From contig VSIX01000131.1 of the NCBI GenBank assembly GCA_008086245.1, positions 1 to 8,251 of the forward strand: a DNA stretch of 8,251 nucleotides, in the 5' to 3' direction. Of this stretch, positions 1 to 5,826 are shown piece by piece. Position numbers and translations under genes: made by a program. Origin of the DNA: Candidatus Mcinerneyibacterium aminivorans (GTDB taxonomy: Bacteria > Macinerneyibacteriota > Macinerneyibacteria > Macinerneyibacteriales > Macinerneyibacteriaceae). The notes beneath the pieces are model-generated. The model was not told the origin of the DNA. It made no database searches and saw only the letters and a list, made by a program, of their open reading frames with translations. The number at the start of each line of letters is the position of its first letter. Position 1 is the stretch's first letter.

Positions 1-278
1 TCGGGCAGATATGCTTTTAATACGATATCAACTATAATAACCAGAGATGCAATAACCAATACTTCAACCATCATCCTTATTCTTGCAGGAATTTTTTTCC
101 TTAGAATTGAAATTATCATATTAGAGAAAGAAAGAACAAATATAAGCCCTACTGCCATAACAATTGTATTTTTTAGGGCATTTGTAACTGCAAGCGTTGA
201 ACAGATACCGAGTATCTGTGCAAATACCGGATTATTCTTTCCTAAATTATTCTTAAAAACTTTTTTAGGAGTTGGCAT
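1..278 (-). CDS. nqrD: NqrD/RnfE-family integral membrane subunit of Na+-NQR/RNF redox pump, 3' end outside window
   Basis: Only the first 92 codons are present; the gene continues beyond the left edge. The family (NqrD/RnfE) is a multi-helix membrane subunit that, with NqrE/RnfA, holds an intramembrane Fe-S centre and helps move Na+ across the membrane. I translated the minus strand by hand: the protein begins MPTPKKVFKNN, then NPVFAQILGICSTLAVTN, and later RIRMMVEVLVIASLVIIVD and LKAY. GICS-LAVT and the IASLVIIVD-LKAY segment resemble NqrD rather than RnfE, which usually reads CPLLAVT. Cys26 in GICS corresponds to the NqrD cysteine (Cys29 in Vibrio) that ligates the intramembrane cluster. 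The ATG overlaps the nqrC stop in TAATG, so translation is probably coupled. A Shine-Dalgarno AAGGGGAG lies at 284-291. RnfE is the alternative name; family assignment is firm, and the NQR/RNF choice is moderate. Confidence 0.88.
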   Translation of the reverse strand, partial: MPTPKKVFKNNLGKNNPVFAQILGICSTLAVTNALKNTIVMAVGLIFVLSFSNMIISILRKKIPARIRMMVEVLVIASLVIIVDIVLKAYLP

Positions 279-883
279 TACTTCTCCCCTTTCAAATATT
301 TATCAGCATTATTTATTGTATTATTTATAATATCCAAAACAGCTGTGGAAGTTTTTGTTGCACCAGTAATCGCCTGAAATTCACTTTTTTCTGCTTTTTT
401 TTCTTCCCCAACTACTCCAGTAAATGGGCCAACTTTACCGCTAAATTGAGTTTTAAACCAGTTTTCTTCAATACGTGCGCCCAAACCCGGCGTTTCGTTC
501 TGTTTTAGAAATTCAAGTCCAGTAATTGTTTTAAGGTCCTTTTTTAAACCAATTGCTGCCCTTATTTTTCCCCAGAGTCCCGAACCTGTAACTATAAAAA
601 TATAAACGCCTTCACTTTTCAAATTTTCAATAAAATAAACATTTTCCTTAATCAGTTTTATTTTATCAAACTTTTTCTGTATATCTTCTTTATTATCCTC
701 ATTAATGTTTAGGCCACCGGCCCTGAGAACAGCTTTCTGCAATCTTAATTTTTCATTAGTTTTAATTTTATCTTTGGTCTTTATATATATAAATGAAGTT
801 ATCAGTATGAAGATAGATGTAACTACAAACATAAATGAAACTGTATATAATCCATCTTTTAATTTATCCTTATTTTTGCCCAT
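278..883 (-). CDS. nqrC: NqrC/RnfG-family FMN-binding subunit of Na+-NQR/RNF redox pump
   Basis: The protein has 201 aa. This subunit carries a covalently bound FMN on the outer face of the membrane and passes electrons through the pump. A single N-terminal transmembrane helix spans about residues 12-34, followed by a soluble FMN-binding domain. GSGLWGKIRAAIGL (100-113), ETPGLGARI (130-138) and ITGATKTST (172-180) are visible. The last is the ApbE flavinylation motif, with Thr176 the expected FMN-linked residue. The GLWG segment is typical of NqrC and not of most RnfG. The open frame extends upstream to a Met at 958, but that would overlap nqrB by 74 nt. I chose the ATG at 883, one base after the nqrB stop, with AAGGGAA at 891-897 as ribosome site. 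No apbE gene is visible in the window. RnfG is the alternative name. Confidence 0.9.
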   Translation of the reverse strand: MGKNKDKLKDGLYTVSFMFVVTSIFILITSFIYIKTKDKIKTNEKLRLQKAVLRAGGLNINEDNKEDIQKKFDKIKLIKENVYFIENLKSEGVYIFIVTGSGLWGKIRAAIGLKKDLKTITGLEFLKQNETPGLGARIEENWFKTQFSGKVGPFTGVVGEEKKAEKSEFQAITGATKTSTAVLDIINNTINNADKYLKGEK

Positions 884-884
884 T

Positions 885-1817
885 TTAAGCTTCCCTTTTC
901 TGTCTTTTAATATAATAATCCATGATTGGAGCAAACATATTAGCCAGAAGAATTGCAAACATAATTCCTTCAGGCCAGCTTGAAAATACTCTTATAAGTA
1001 CCGTTAGCAAACCGATAAAGGCACCATAAATCCATTTACCGGTTTTTGTACTGGAGGCGGTTATGGGATCTGTAGCCATAAAAAAAGCTCCAAAAAACAA
1101 TCCTCCACTTAAAAAACTATACAGTGGATTAAAAGTCACCACTTTCAAAATAACAAGTATCGTCTGGGTAATTGCTACAGCCACAAACAATGAAAAAACA
1201 ATTCTATAATCAGCAACTTTTTTATATACTATATATATCCCTCCAAGAAGAATTAAAAGTATTGAAGTTGCTCCTATGGCTCCAGCATGATTGCCGACAA
1301 ATAATTCAAGATAAGAATTTGTATTTTTATCTGCCAGAGGTGTAGCTGCTGTAATTGTATCCGGCAAATATGCCACAAATCCTCCCAACATATTTGTAAA
1401 TGGTTTAGCCCAAATCTTGGACCCTGTCATAAAATTACCAAAGTTTATATATAAAAAGACCCTGCCTACCAGAGCGGGATTAAAAATATTTTTTCCAAAT
1501 CCCCCGAAAACCATTTTCCCAAAAAGAACACCGAAAATAATTCCAACAGCAGCCATCCAGTAGGGAAGAGTTGGAGGAAGCGTCAATGTAAAAAGGACTC
1601 CTGTTACAAATACAGAAGAAGAAACCGGTTTATTGTAAAATCTATTAAAGATATACTCTGTTAAAAATGCTATGATATTGACCAGTATTAAAATAAACAA
1701 ACTTCTCAACCCAAAAAAATAAATTGATGCCAGTACTGGAAGACTTAAGGCTTTCAAAACCGTTACCATAGGCTTCTGCCAGATAATAATTTTTTTCTTT
1801 TTCCCCCCTTCTACCAT
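885..1817 (-). CDS. nqrB: NqrB/RnfD-family membrane subunit of Na+-NQR/RNF redox pump (short form)
   Basis: The protein has 310 aa and is strongly hydrophobic, with about ten membrane segments. The family is the central Na+-translocating membrane subunit, carrying a covalent FMN and a riboflavin. Motifs seen are LPPTLPYW (80-87), VFGGFGKNIFNPALVGRVFL (103-122), DTITAATPLA (153-162) with Thr159 as the likely flavinylated residue, and FFMATDPITASSTKTGKW (245-262). PEGIMFAILLANMFAP (282-297) follows. These match NqrB more closely than RnfD as I recall them. Yet the length fits RnfD: Vibrio NqrB is about 415 aa, so the N-terminal extension before the first helices is missing. It is the first gene of its operon, with a promoter at 1864-1892 and AAAGGAG at 1827-1833, 9 nt before the ATG. 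No nqrA or rnfC precedes it. The following nqrC starts 1 nt downstream. Confidence 0.9.
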   Translation of the reverse strand: MVEGGKKKKIIIWQKPMVTVLKALSLPVLASIYFFGLRSLFILILVNIIAFLTEYIFNRFYNKPVSSSVFVTGVLFTLTLPPTLPYWMAAVGIIFGVLFGKMVFGGFGKNIFNPALVGRVFLYINFGNFMTGSKIWAKPFTNMLGGFVAYLPDTITAATPLADKNTNSYLELFVGNHAGAIGATSILLILLGGIYIVYKKVADYRIVFSLFVAVAITQTILVILKVVTFNPLYSFLSGGLFFGAFFMATDPITASSTKTGKWIYGAFIGLLTVLIRVFSSWPEGIMFAILLANMFAPIMDYYIKRQKREA

Positions 1818-1863
1818 TCGCCACTGCTCCTTTCTTTTCTTTTAATCTAATTTGTTATTTTAA

Positions 1864-1892
1864 ATAATATTAAAGATTTGTTAAATTGTCAA
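1864..1892 (-). promoter_or_regulatory. Sigma-A-type promoter of the nqrBCD operon
   Basis: Read on the minus strand, TTGACA (1892-1887) is followed after exactly 17 nt by TATTAT (1869-1864). This matches the -35 consensus 6/6 and the -10 consensus 5/6. Transcription would begin near 1857, leaving a leader of about 40 nt before the nqrB ATG at 1817. The site makes nqrB the first gene of its transcript. It shares the 211-nt divergent gap (1818-2028) with the promoter of the TM1266-like gene. Confidence 0.72.
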
Positions 1893-1951
1893 TTATATTT
1901 ATTACAATTTTAAAATTAAATTGAATTAAAAATGATTATTGCATAAAATTA

Positions 1952-1980
1952 TTGATTTTTCTAAAATCATATTCTATTAT
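1952..1980 (+). promoter_or_regulatory. Probable promoter of the TM1266-like gene, with inverted repeat in the spacer
   Basis: TTGATT (1952-1957) and TATTAT (1975-1980) are separated by 17 nt, giving matches of 4/6 and 5/6 to consensus. A perfect 7-bp inverted repeat, TGATTTT and AAAATCA around TCT, occupies 1953-1969. It runs from the -35 box into the spacer, where a regulator could bind. AT-rich DNA yields such boxes and repeats by chance, so confidence is moderate. Confidence 0.5.
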
Positions 1981-2028
1981 AAAAAGGTAGTTTTATTTTT
2001 AATTTTAGACTTAGAGAGGGAGGTTTAA

Positions 2029-2289
2029 ATGGTTGAAGAATTGACTATTATGGGAGTTCTGGTTACAAATAGAACAGAAGAAGCCACAGAAGTACAGAAA
2101 GTTCTAACAAATCACGGATGCTCAATTAAAACGAGACTGGGAATGCATGAGACTGATGAAGAATACTGCAGCAAAAAAGGAGTAATAATCCTTGAACTTG
2201 TTGGGGATAAAAAAGACTGGAATGAACTGGAAAACAAACTAAACTCCATTGAAGGAGTTATAGTAAAAAAGATGGAGTTTGAATTTTAA
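2029..2289 (+). CDS. TM1266-like small ACT-fold protein (putative iron-only hydrogenase system regulator family)
   Basis: The protein has 86 aa. It resembles the small NikR-C/ACT-like proteins typified by Thermotoga TM1266, which are found in anaerobes, often beside [FeFe]-hydrogenase maturation genes; their molecular role is not established. The family pattern is visible: IMGVLVTNRTEEATEVQKVL near the N-terminus, a central TRLGMHE, GVIILELVGD, and an ending EGVIVKKMEFEF. This gives an alternating beta-alpha-beta-beta-alpha-beta layout. There is no DNA-binding domain, so direct transcription control by this protein alone is doubtful. His40 (LGMHE) and Cys31/Cys47 could be subfamily-specific ligands, which is speculation. 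The start is supported by GGGAGGT at 2018-2024. It is transcribed divergently from the nqr operon and ends in its own terminator, so it is monocistronic. No hydrogenase gene is in view. Confidence 0.72.
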   Translation: MVEELTIMGVLVTNRTEEATEVQKVLTNHGCSIKTRLGMHETDEEYCSKKGVIILELVGDKKDWNELENKLNSIEGVIVKKMEFEF

Positions 2290-2305
2290 TTAGACCGTTC
2301 TTAAA

Positions 2306-2331
2306 AGGGGATTTCAATATCCCCTCTTTTT
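2306..2331 (+). terminator. Intrinsic terminator of the TM1266-like gene
   Basis: AGGGGAT (2306-2312) pairs with ATCCCCT (2319-2325) across a 6-nt loop (TTCAAT), and TTTTT follows at 2327-2331. The A-run before the stem could also pair with the T-run, so the hairpin may act weakly in the other direction. It sits 16 nt after the stop codon and separates this gene from the copper operon. Confidence 0.85.
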
Positions 2332-2483
2332 ATCTATTTTATCTTATTGCTTCATAAATATTTTATTTGTACTCAATTCTTCAAAATCTATCTATATTAA
2401 TGATTATCAAAATAATAAAAAATTGATTGCAGCAATTCATTTAATTCGCACTCCAAATTAAGATTTTTAATTAATTTAGCTGG
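2332..2483. other. AT-rich intergenic stretch without recognisable gene
   Basis: This is the part of the 280-nt gap between the TM1266-like gene and csoR that lies between the terminator and the csoR promoter. I see no ORF with a ribosome site, no tRNA and no strong hairpin. A short ATTGC-A-GCAAT palindrome at 2426-2436 is probably chance. Confidence 0.6.
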
Positions 2484-2512
2484 TTGACAAATAAAAAAAT
2501 TGTTATTATATT
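2484..2512 (+). promoter_or_regulatory. Promoter of the csoR-copA-copZ-nifU-nifS operon
   Basis: TTGACA (2484-2489) is followed after exactly 17 nt by TATATT (2507-2512), matching consensus 6/6 and 5/6. Transcription would start near 2519-2520, immediately before the palindrome at 2521-2541, so a bound repressor would block initiation. The leader to the csoR ATG is about 50 nt. Confidence 0.75.
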
Positions 2513-2520
2513 AATAATAG

Positions 2521-2541
2521 ATATAGGGGGTACCCCTATAT
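2521..2541. promoter_or_regulatory. Likely CsoR operator: perfect 9-bp-arm palindrome
   Basis: The arms ATATAGGGG (2521-2529) and CCCCTATAT (2533-2541) are exact inverted copies around a central GTA. A G/C tract flanked by A/T is the hallmark of CsoR-family copper operators, and the adjacent gene encodes CsoR. It lies directly after the -10 box, over the expected transcription start, which fits copper-relieved autorepression. Assignment to CsoR is inference from position and composition. Confidence 0.75.
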
Positions 2542-2569
2542 TAATGATTTATAATTATGGAGGTATATT

Positions 2570-2866
2570 ATGAGTAATAAAAAATGTGAACATAAGCAGC
2601 ACCATTCAGATGAATTAAAAAAGAATATGATTAATCGCCTGAAGAGAATAGAGGGTCAAATCAGAGGAATATCTAACATGATAGGTAATGATATCTATTG
2701 TGATGATATTTTAAACCAAATTGCCTCAGTGGAATCTGCCCTGAATGGTGTTAAAAAAATACTATTAAAAGCACATATGGATAACTGTGTAACCGACAGA
2801 ATAAAAGAAGGAGATGAAGAAATTAAAGAGGAATTTTTAAACACAATTTACAGGATTATGAAGTAA
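2570..2866 (+). CDS. csoR: CsoR-family copper-sensing transcriptional repressor
   Basis: The protein has 98 aa, the normal length for CsoR. It is an all-helical repressor that leaves DNA when it binds Cu(I). The family core is clear: NRLKRIEGQIRGI (22-34), then YCDDILNQIASVESAL (43-58), then KAHMDNC (67-73). Cys44, His69 and Cys73 reproduce the Cu(I) ligand set C-H-C of Mycobacterium CsoR (Cys36, His61, Cys65) with identical spacing, and Tyr43 matches its second-shell Tyr35. This favours copper over the formaldehyde (FrmR) or nickel (RcnR) relatives. The N-terminus CEHKQHH (6-12) adds a Cys and three His that could hold metal. GGAGG at 2559-2563 supports the start. It is first in the copper operon, behind its probable operator, so it is likely autoregulated. 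Confidence 0.93.
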   Translation: MSNKKCEHKQHHSDELKKNMINRLKRIEGQIRGISNMIGNDIYCDDILNQIASVESALNGVKKILLKAHMDNCVTDRIKEGDEEIKEEFLNTIYRIMK

Positions 2867-2876
2867 AGGAGTTTTT

Positions 2877-3116
2877 ATGCCGTTTAATGAATGTTTTTAT
2901 TTGAATTATGGAACTGGAGGATATATTTTGGGAATATTTGTAATTTTAATTATAATTGGTTTAGTTTTTTTAATTTTTCATAAAAATCAGGATTTAACCC
3001 TGATTAAACAAAAAAATGTAAATGAAACTAGTCCGGAAAATATATTAAAGGTAAGACTGGCAAAAGGAGAGATTACATTGAAAGAGTATAAAAAATTATT
3101 GGACAAAATAAAATGA
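2877..3116 (+). CDS. Small single-pass membrane protein with C-terminal SHOCT domain
   Basis: The protein has 79 aa. One transmembrane helix spans about residues 14-34 (GGYILGIFVILIIIGLVFLI), followed by a basic stretch. A C-terminal SHOCT-type short helical hairpin (about 54-78) reads ENILKVRLAKGEITLKEYKK and onward to LLDKIK. SHOCT segments are often oligomerisation or protein-contact modules; no enzyme activity is suggested. The only Cys is residue 6, and there is no Met/His-rich copper motif, so direct metal binding is not evident. The gene starts 10 nt after csoR with AAAGGAG at 2865-2871 overlapping the csoR stop, and ends 21 nt before copA. It is therefore firmly inside the copper operon. 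A helper or anchor for CopA, or a role in envelope copper stress, is conceivable, but the function is unknown. Confidence 0.82.
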   Translation: MPFNECFYLNYGTGGYILGIFVILIIIGLVFLIFHKNQDLTLIKQKNVNETSPENILKVRLAKGEITLKEYKKLLDKIK

Positions 3117-3137
3117 AACCTTTAAGGTGGTGATAAT

Positions 3138-5573
3138 ATGACCGAAAAAAGTAAAAAGAAAAAGAAGGAAAAAATAAATATAGGAGGAATGAGCTGTGCT
3201 AACTGTGCCATTTCAATTGAAAAAGGATTGAAAAACAAAAAAGGTGTTGAAAGTGCAAAAGTTAACTTCGCCTCTGATAATGCCTCTGTAGAATACAATG
3301 AAAGCGAGCTTACCAGAGAAGAAATTGATGAAATAATTGAAAATTTGGGTTACAAAGTAATTGATACTAAAAACAATAAAAATAATACAATATTTGATAT
3401 AAAAAACATGAGCTGTGCTAACTGTGCCAGAACTGTTGAAAAAACCTTAAACAAATTAGAAGGAGTTAAAGAAGCTAATGTAAACTTTAATACAGAAACA
3501 GCTCATATAAATTTTGACAGTAAAATAATTGATGAAACAATGATGATACAGGCCATTGAAAAAGCAGGATATAAGGCAACGGTAAAAAAAGAAAGCAGCT
3601 ATGAAAAGAAGGAAAAGATAAAACAAAAAGAAATTCAGAAACTTAAGAAAAAGGTAATGATATCTGCTGTTTTAAGTTTCCCATTATTACTGGCAATGAT
3701 TTTTAATTTCATTGGAATAAATTTTAACCTTTTACACCAACCTCTCTTTCAACTGGCACTTGCAACTCCAGTCCAATTTTATATTGGTAAAAGATTTTAC
3801 AGGAATGCATACCACAGTTTAAAAGCTAAATCTGCAGGAATGGATACCTTGGTTGCCATGGGCACTTCTGCAGCTTACTTCTTTAGTATTTATACCGGAT
3901 TTATAAAGGATGTCGCACCTGGAGGTTCCAGGGAACTCTATTTCGAGGCTTCAGCCATTTTAATCACACTAATACTATTTGGAAAATATTTTGAAACCGT
4001 AGCTAAATCTAAAACCTCTGAAGCAATAAAGAAGCTTATGAATTTGCAACCTAAAAAAGCAAAAATCAAACGAAATGGAAAAGAAATTGAAATTCCAATC
4101 GAAGAAGTTAAAATCGGAGACAAAGTAATAGTTAGACCGGGAGAAAAAATAGCTGTTGATGGAAAAGTTGTAGAAGGAAACAGTACCATTGATGAAAGTA
4201 TGATCACCGGAGAAAGTATGCCTGTGGAAAAATCAGTTAATGATAAAGTAATTGGGGGAACCATTAATAAAAATGGATCAATAACATTTGAGGCTACCAA
4301 TGTAGGGAAGGATACGGTTCTTGCAAATATCATAAGGATTGTTGAAGAAGCCCAGGCAAATCAACCTCCAATACAGCGGCTTGCCGACAAAGTTTCTTCT
4401 ATTTTTGTTCCATCGGTAGTTACAATTTCAATTATAACTTTTGCCCTCTGGATGCTTCTTAATGGGGATCTCAACCTTGCTTTTATTGCTGCTGTATCTG
4501 TACTTGTAATTTCATGTCCCTGTGCCCTCGGGCTTGCAACACCAACAGCAATTATGGTTGGAACTGGACTGGGAGCAAAAAATGGAATTTTAATTAAAAA
4601 TGCTGCCAGTTTGGAAACAACATATAAAATTAAAAAAATAGTTTTTGATAAAACTGGAACTATTACAATGGGGAAACCCCAGGTAACGGACATTATTCCT
4701 TTAAACAATATTTCCAGAAAAGAATTACTTAAAATTGCAGGTTCAGTTGAGCAAAAATCGGAGCACCCTCTTGGAGAAACAATTGCTAAAAAAGCGGTTT
4801 CTGATTTAGAAGACTTATATGAAGTAAAAAGATTTAAAGCTATTACCGGTAAAGGGATAAGTGGAACGGTAAATAATTCAAAAATTGTTGCAGGAACCAG
4901 AAGCTTTATTGAAGAAAATAATATAAAATTTACTAAAATTGACAAAATAAGTAAAATTGAAAATGAAGGCAAAACGGCAATCCTGATAGCCAAAGATAAT
5001 AATGTTATTGGAATAATTGGTGTAGCAGATACTATTAAAGAAAATTCTAAAGAAGCTATTGAAAAAATAAAAAAAATGGGTATTGATGTGTTTATGATTA
5101 CTGGAGATAACCACAAAACTGCAGAAGCAATAGGAAAAAAGGTGGGAATAGAAAAAAGCAATATTTTTGCAAAAGTACTACCGGAGCATAAAGCAGATAG
5201 AGTAAAAAAACTAAAAAGGGATAATAGCATTGTTGCTATGGTTGGAGATGGAATTAATGATGCTCCTGCATTAGCCACGGCAGACATAGGTTTTGCAATG
5301 GGAAGCGGGAGTGATATTGCCATAGAATCAGGAGATATCGCCCTAATGAATAACAATTTAAATACAATTGTCTCGGCCATAAAACTTTCTGGAAAAACTA
5401 TTAATAAAATAAAACAGAATCTTTTCTGGGCATTTTTTTATAACACCCTTGGAATTCCTGTAGCAGCCCTTGGTTTTTTATCCCCAATTATAGCAGGAAC
5501 AGCAATGTCATTTAGCTCCGTTTCTGTGGTATCTAATTCATTATTATTGAAAAGATATAATCCTGAAAAATAA
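3138..5573 (+). CDS. copA: Cu(I)-exporting P1B-type ATPase CopA
   Basis: The protein has 811 aa and pumps Cu(I) out of the cytosol using ATP. Two N-terminal heavy-metal-associated domains (about 12-75 and 84-149) each carry MSCANC, with Cys20/Cys23 and Cys93/Cys96. The transmembrane metal site CPC is at 460-462. The actuator loop TGES is at 357-360, the phosphorylated Asp504 lies in DKTGT, and the nucleotide-binding His-Pro is at 543-544 (SEHPLGE). TGDN (655-658) and GDGINDAP (703-710) close the catalytic core. YN (768-769) and MSFSS (790-794) in the last two helices are the P1B-1 signature for Cu(I)/Ag(I), excluding Zn/Cd pumps. The N-terminus starts with a Lys-rich run. AAGGTGG at 3124-3130 supports the start. 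All catalytic residues are intact. CopZ, encoded 11 nt downstream, is the expected copper donor. Confidence 0.97.
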   Translation: MTEKSKKKKKEKINIGGMSCANCAISIEKGLKNKKGVESAKVNFASDNASVEYNESELTREEIDEIIENLGYKVIDTKNNKNNTIFDIKNMSCANCARTVEKTLNKLEGVKEANVNFNTETAHINFDSKIIDETMMIQAIEKAGYKATVKKESSYEKKEKIKQKEIQKLKKKVMISAVLSFPLLLAMIFNFIGINFNLLHQPLFQLALATPVQFYIGKRFYRNAYHSLKAKSAGMDTLVAMGTSAAYFFSIYTGFIKDVAPGGSRELYFEASAILITLILFGKYFETVAKSKTSEAIKKLMNLQPKKAKIKRNGKEIEIPIEEVKIGDKVIVRPGEKIAVDGKVVEGNSTIDESMITGESMPVEKSVNDKVIGGTINKNGSITFEATNVGKDTVLANIIRIVEEAQANQPPIQRLADKVSSIFVPSVVTISIITFALWMLLNGDLNLAFIAAVSVLVISCPCALGLATPTAIMVGTGLGAKNGILIKNAASLETTYKIKKIVFDKTGTITMGKPQVTDIIPLNNISRKELLKIAGSVEQKSEHPLGETIAKKAVSDLEDLYEVKRFKAITGKGISGTVNNSKIVAGTRSFIEENNIKFTKIDKISKIENEGKTAILIAKDNNVIGIIGVADTIKENSKEAIEKIKKMGIDVFMITGDNHKTAEAIGKKVGIEKSNIFAKVLPEHKADRVKKLKRDNSIVAMVGDGINDAPALATADIGFAMGSGSDIAIESGDIALMNNNLNTIVSAIKLSGKTINKIKQNLFWAFFYNTLGIPVAALGFLSPIIAGTAMSFSSVSVVSNSLLLKRYNPEK
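3189..3210 (+). repeat. 22-nt direct repeat, copy 1 (HMA domain 1 metal loop of copA)
   Basis: The bases coding for MSCANCA in the first metal-binding domain are identical over 22 nt to those at 3408-3429 in the second. Flanking domain sequence is clearly diverged at both DNA and protein level. The identity covers the copper-binding loop only. Confidence 0.85.
3408..3429 (+). repeat. 22-nt direct repeat, copy 2 (HMA domain 2 metal loop of copA)
   Basis: Second copy of the repeat at 3189-3210, in the metal-binding loop of HMA domain 2. Synonymous positions are identical too (for example AGC for Ser, TGT for both Cys). Confidence 0.85.
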
Positions 5574-5584
5574 AGGAGGTATAT

Positions 5585-5791
5585 ATGGAAAATACATATA
5601 AAGTAAAAGGAATGACATGTCAGCACTGTAAAAAAACAGTTGAAAAAGCCCTTACTTCATTAAAAGGAGTAGAAAAAGCAGCTGTAAATCTTAAAAACGA
5701 AACCGTTAAAGTTACACATGATCAATCAGCTACCTTTGAAAAAATGAAACAAATAGTAAAAAATGCAGGTTATAAACTAAAGCAAAATTGA
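5585..5791 (+). CDS. copZ: CopZ-type cytosolic copper chaperone (HMA domain protein)
   Basis: The protein has 68 aa, a single heavy-metal-associated domain of normal CopZ size with no signal peptide. The motif GMTCQHC (9-15) supplies Cys12 and Cys15 for Cu(I), and His14 inside the loop (CQHC) is typical of CopZ. The C-terminal NAGYKL (61-66) is the usual HMA ending. It is expected to carry Cu(I) to the N-terminal domains of CopA and to CsoR. It starts 11 nt after copA with AAAGGAGGT, which overlaps the copA stop. Nothing resembling a terminator follows; nifU begins 35 nt later. Confidence 0.93.
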   Translation: MENTYKVKGMTCQHCKKTVEKALTSLKGVEKAAVNLKNETVKVTHDQSATFEKMKQIVKNAGYKLKQN

Positions 5792-5826
5792 TATACAGTT
5801 TAATTAAATAAATAGGAGGTTTATAA

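Noticed and set aside
884-958. Longer N-terminus for nqrC starting at the Met at 958
   Set aside because: It would overlap the conserved C-terminus of nqrB by 74 nt, and the family's N-terminal helix begins after the ATG at 883, which has a suitable ribosome site.
272-983. Plus-strand frames over nqrC/nqrB
   Set aside because: They are antisense to well-supported nqr genes; their Phe/Ser-rich translation is typical of reversed AT-rich coding DNA.
2395-2409. Fur-box-like sequence centred at 2402
   Set aside because: The two half-sites match each other at only 5 of 7 positions and it is far from the csoR promoter; probably chance.
4361-5380. Long open frame (339 codons) on the minus strand inside copA
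   Set aside because: It lies antisense to the intact catalytic core of CopA, has no ribosome site or recognisable family, and looks like a codon-bias shadow.
5736-5826. Possible nifU promoter at the end of copZ (TTGAAA at 5736, TTGATA at 5788, TATAAA at 5771)
   Set aside because: No -35/-10 pair has acceptable spacing; the boxes are isolated AT-rich matches.
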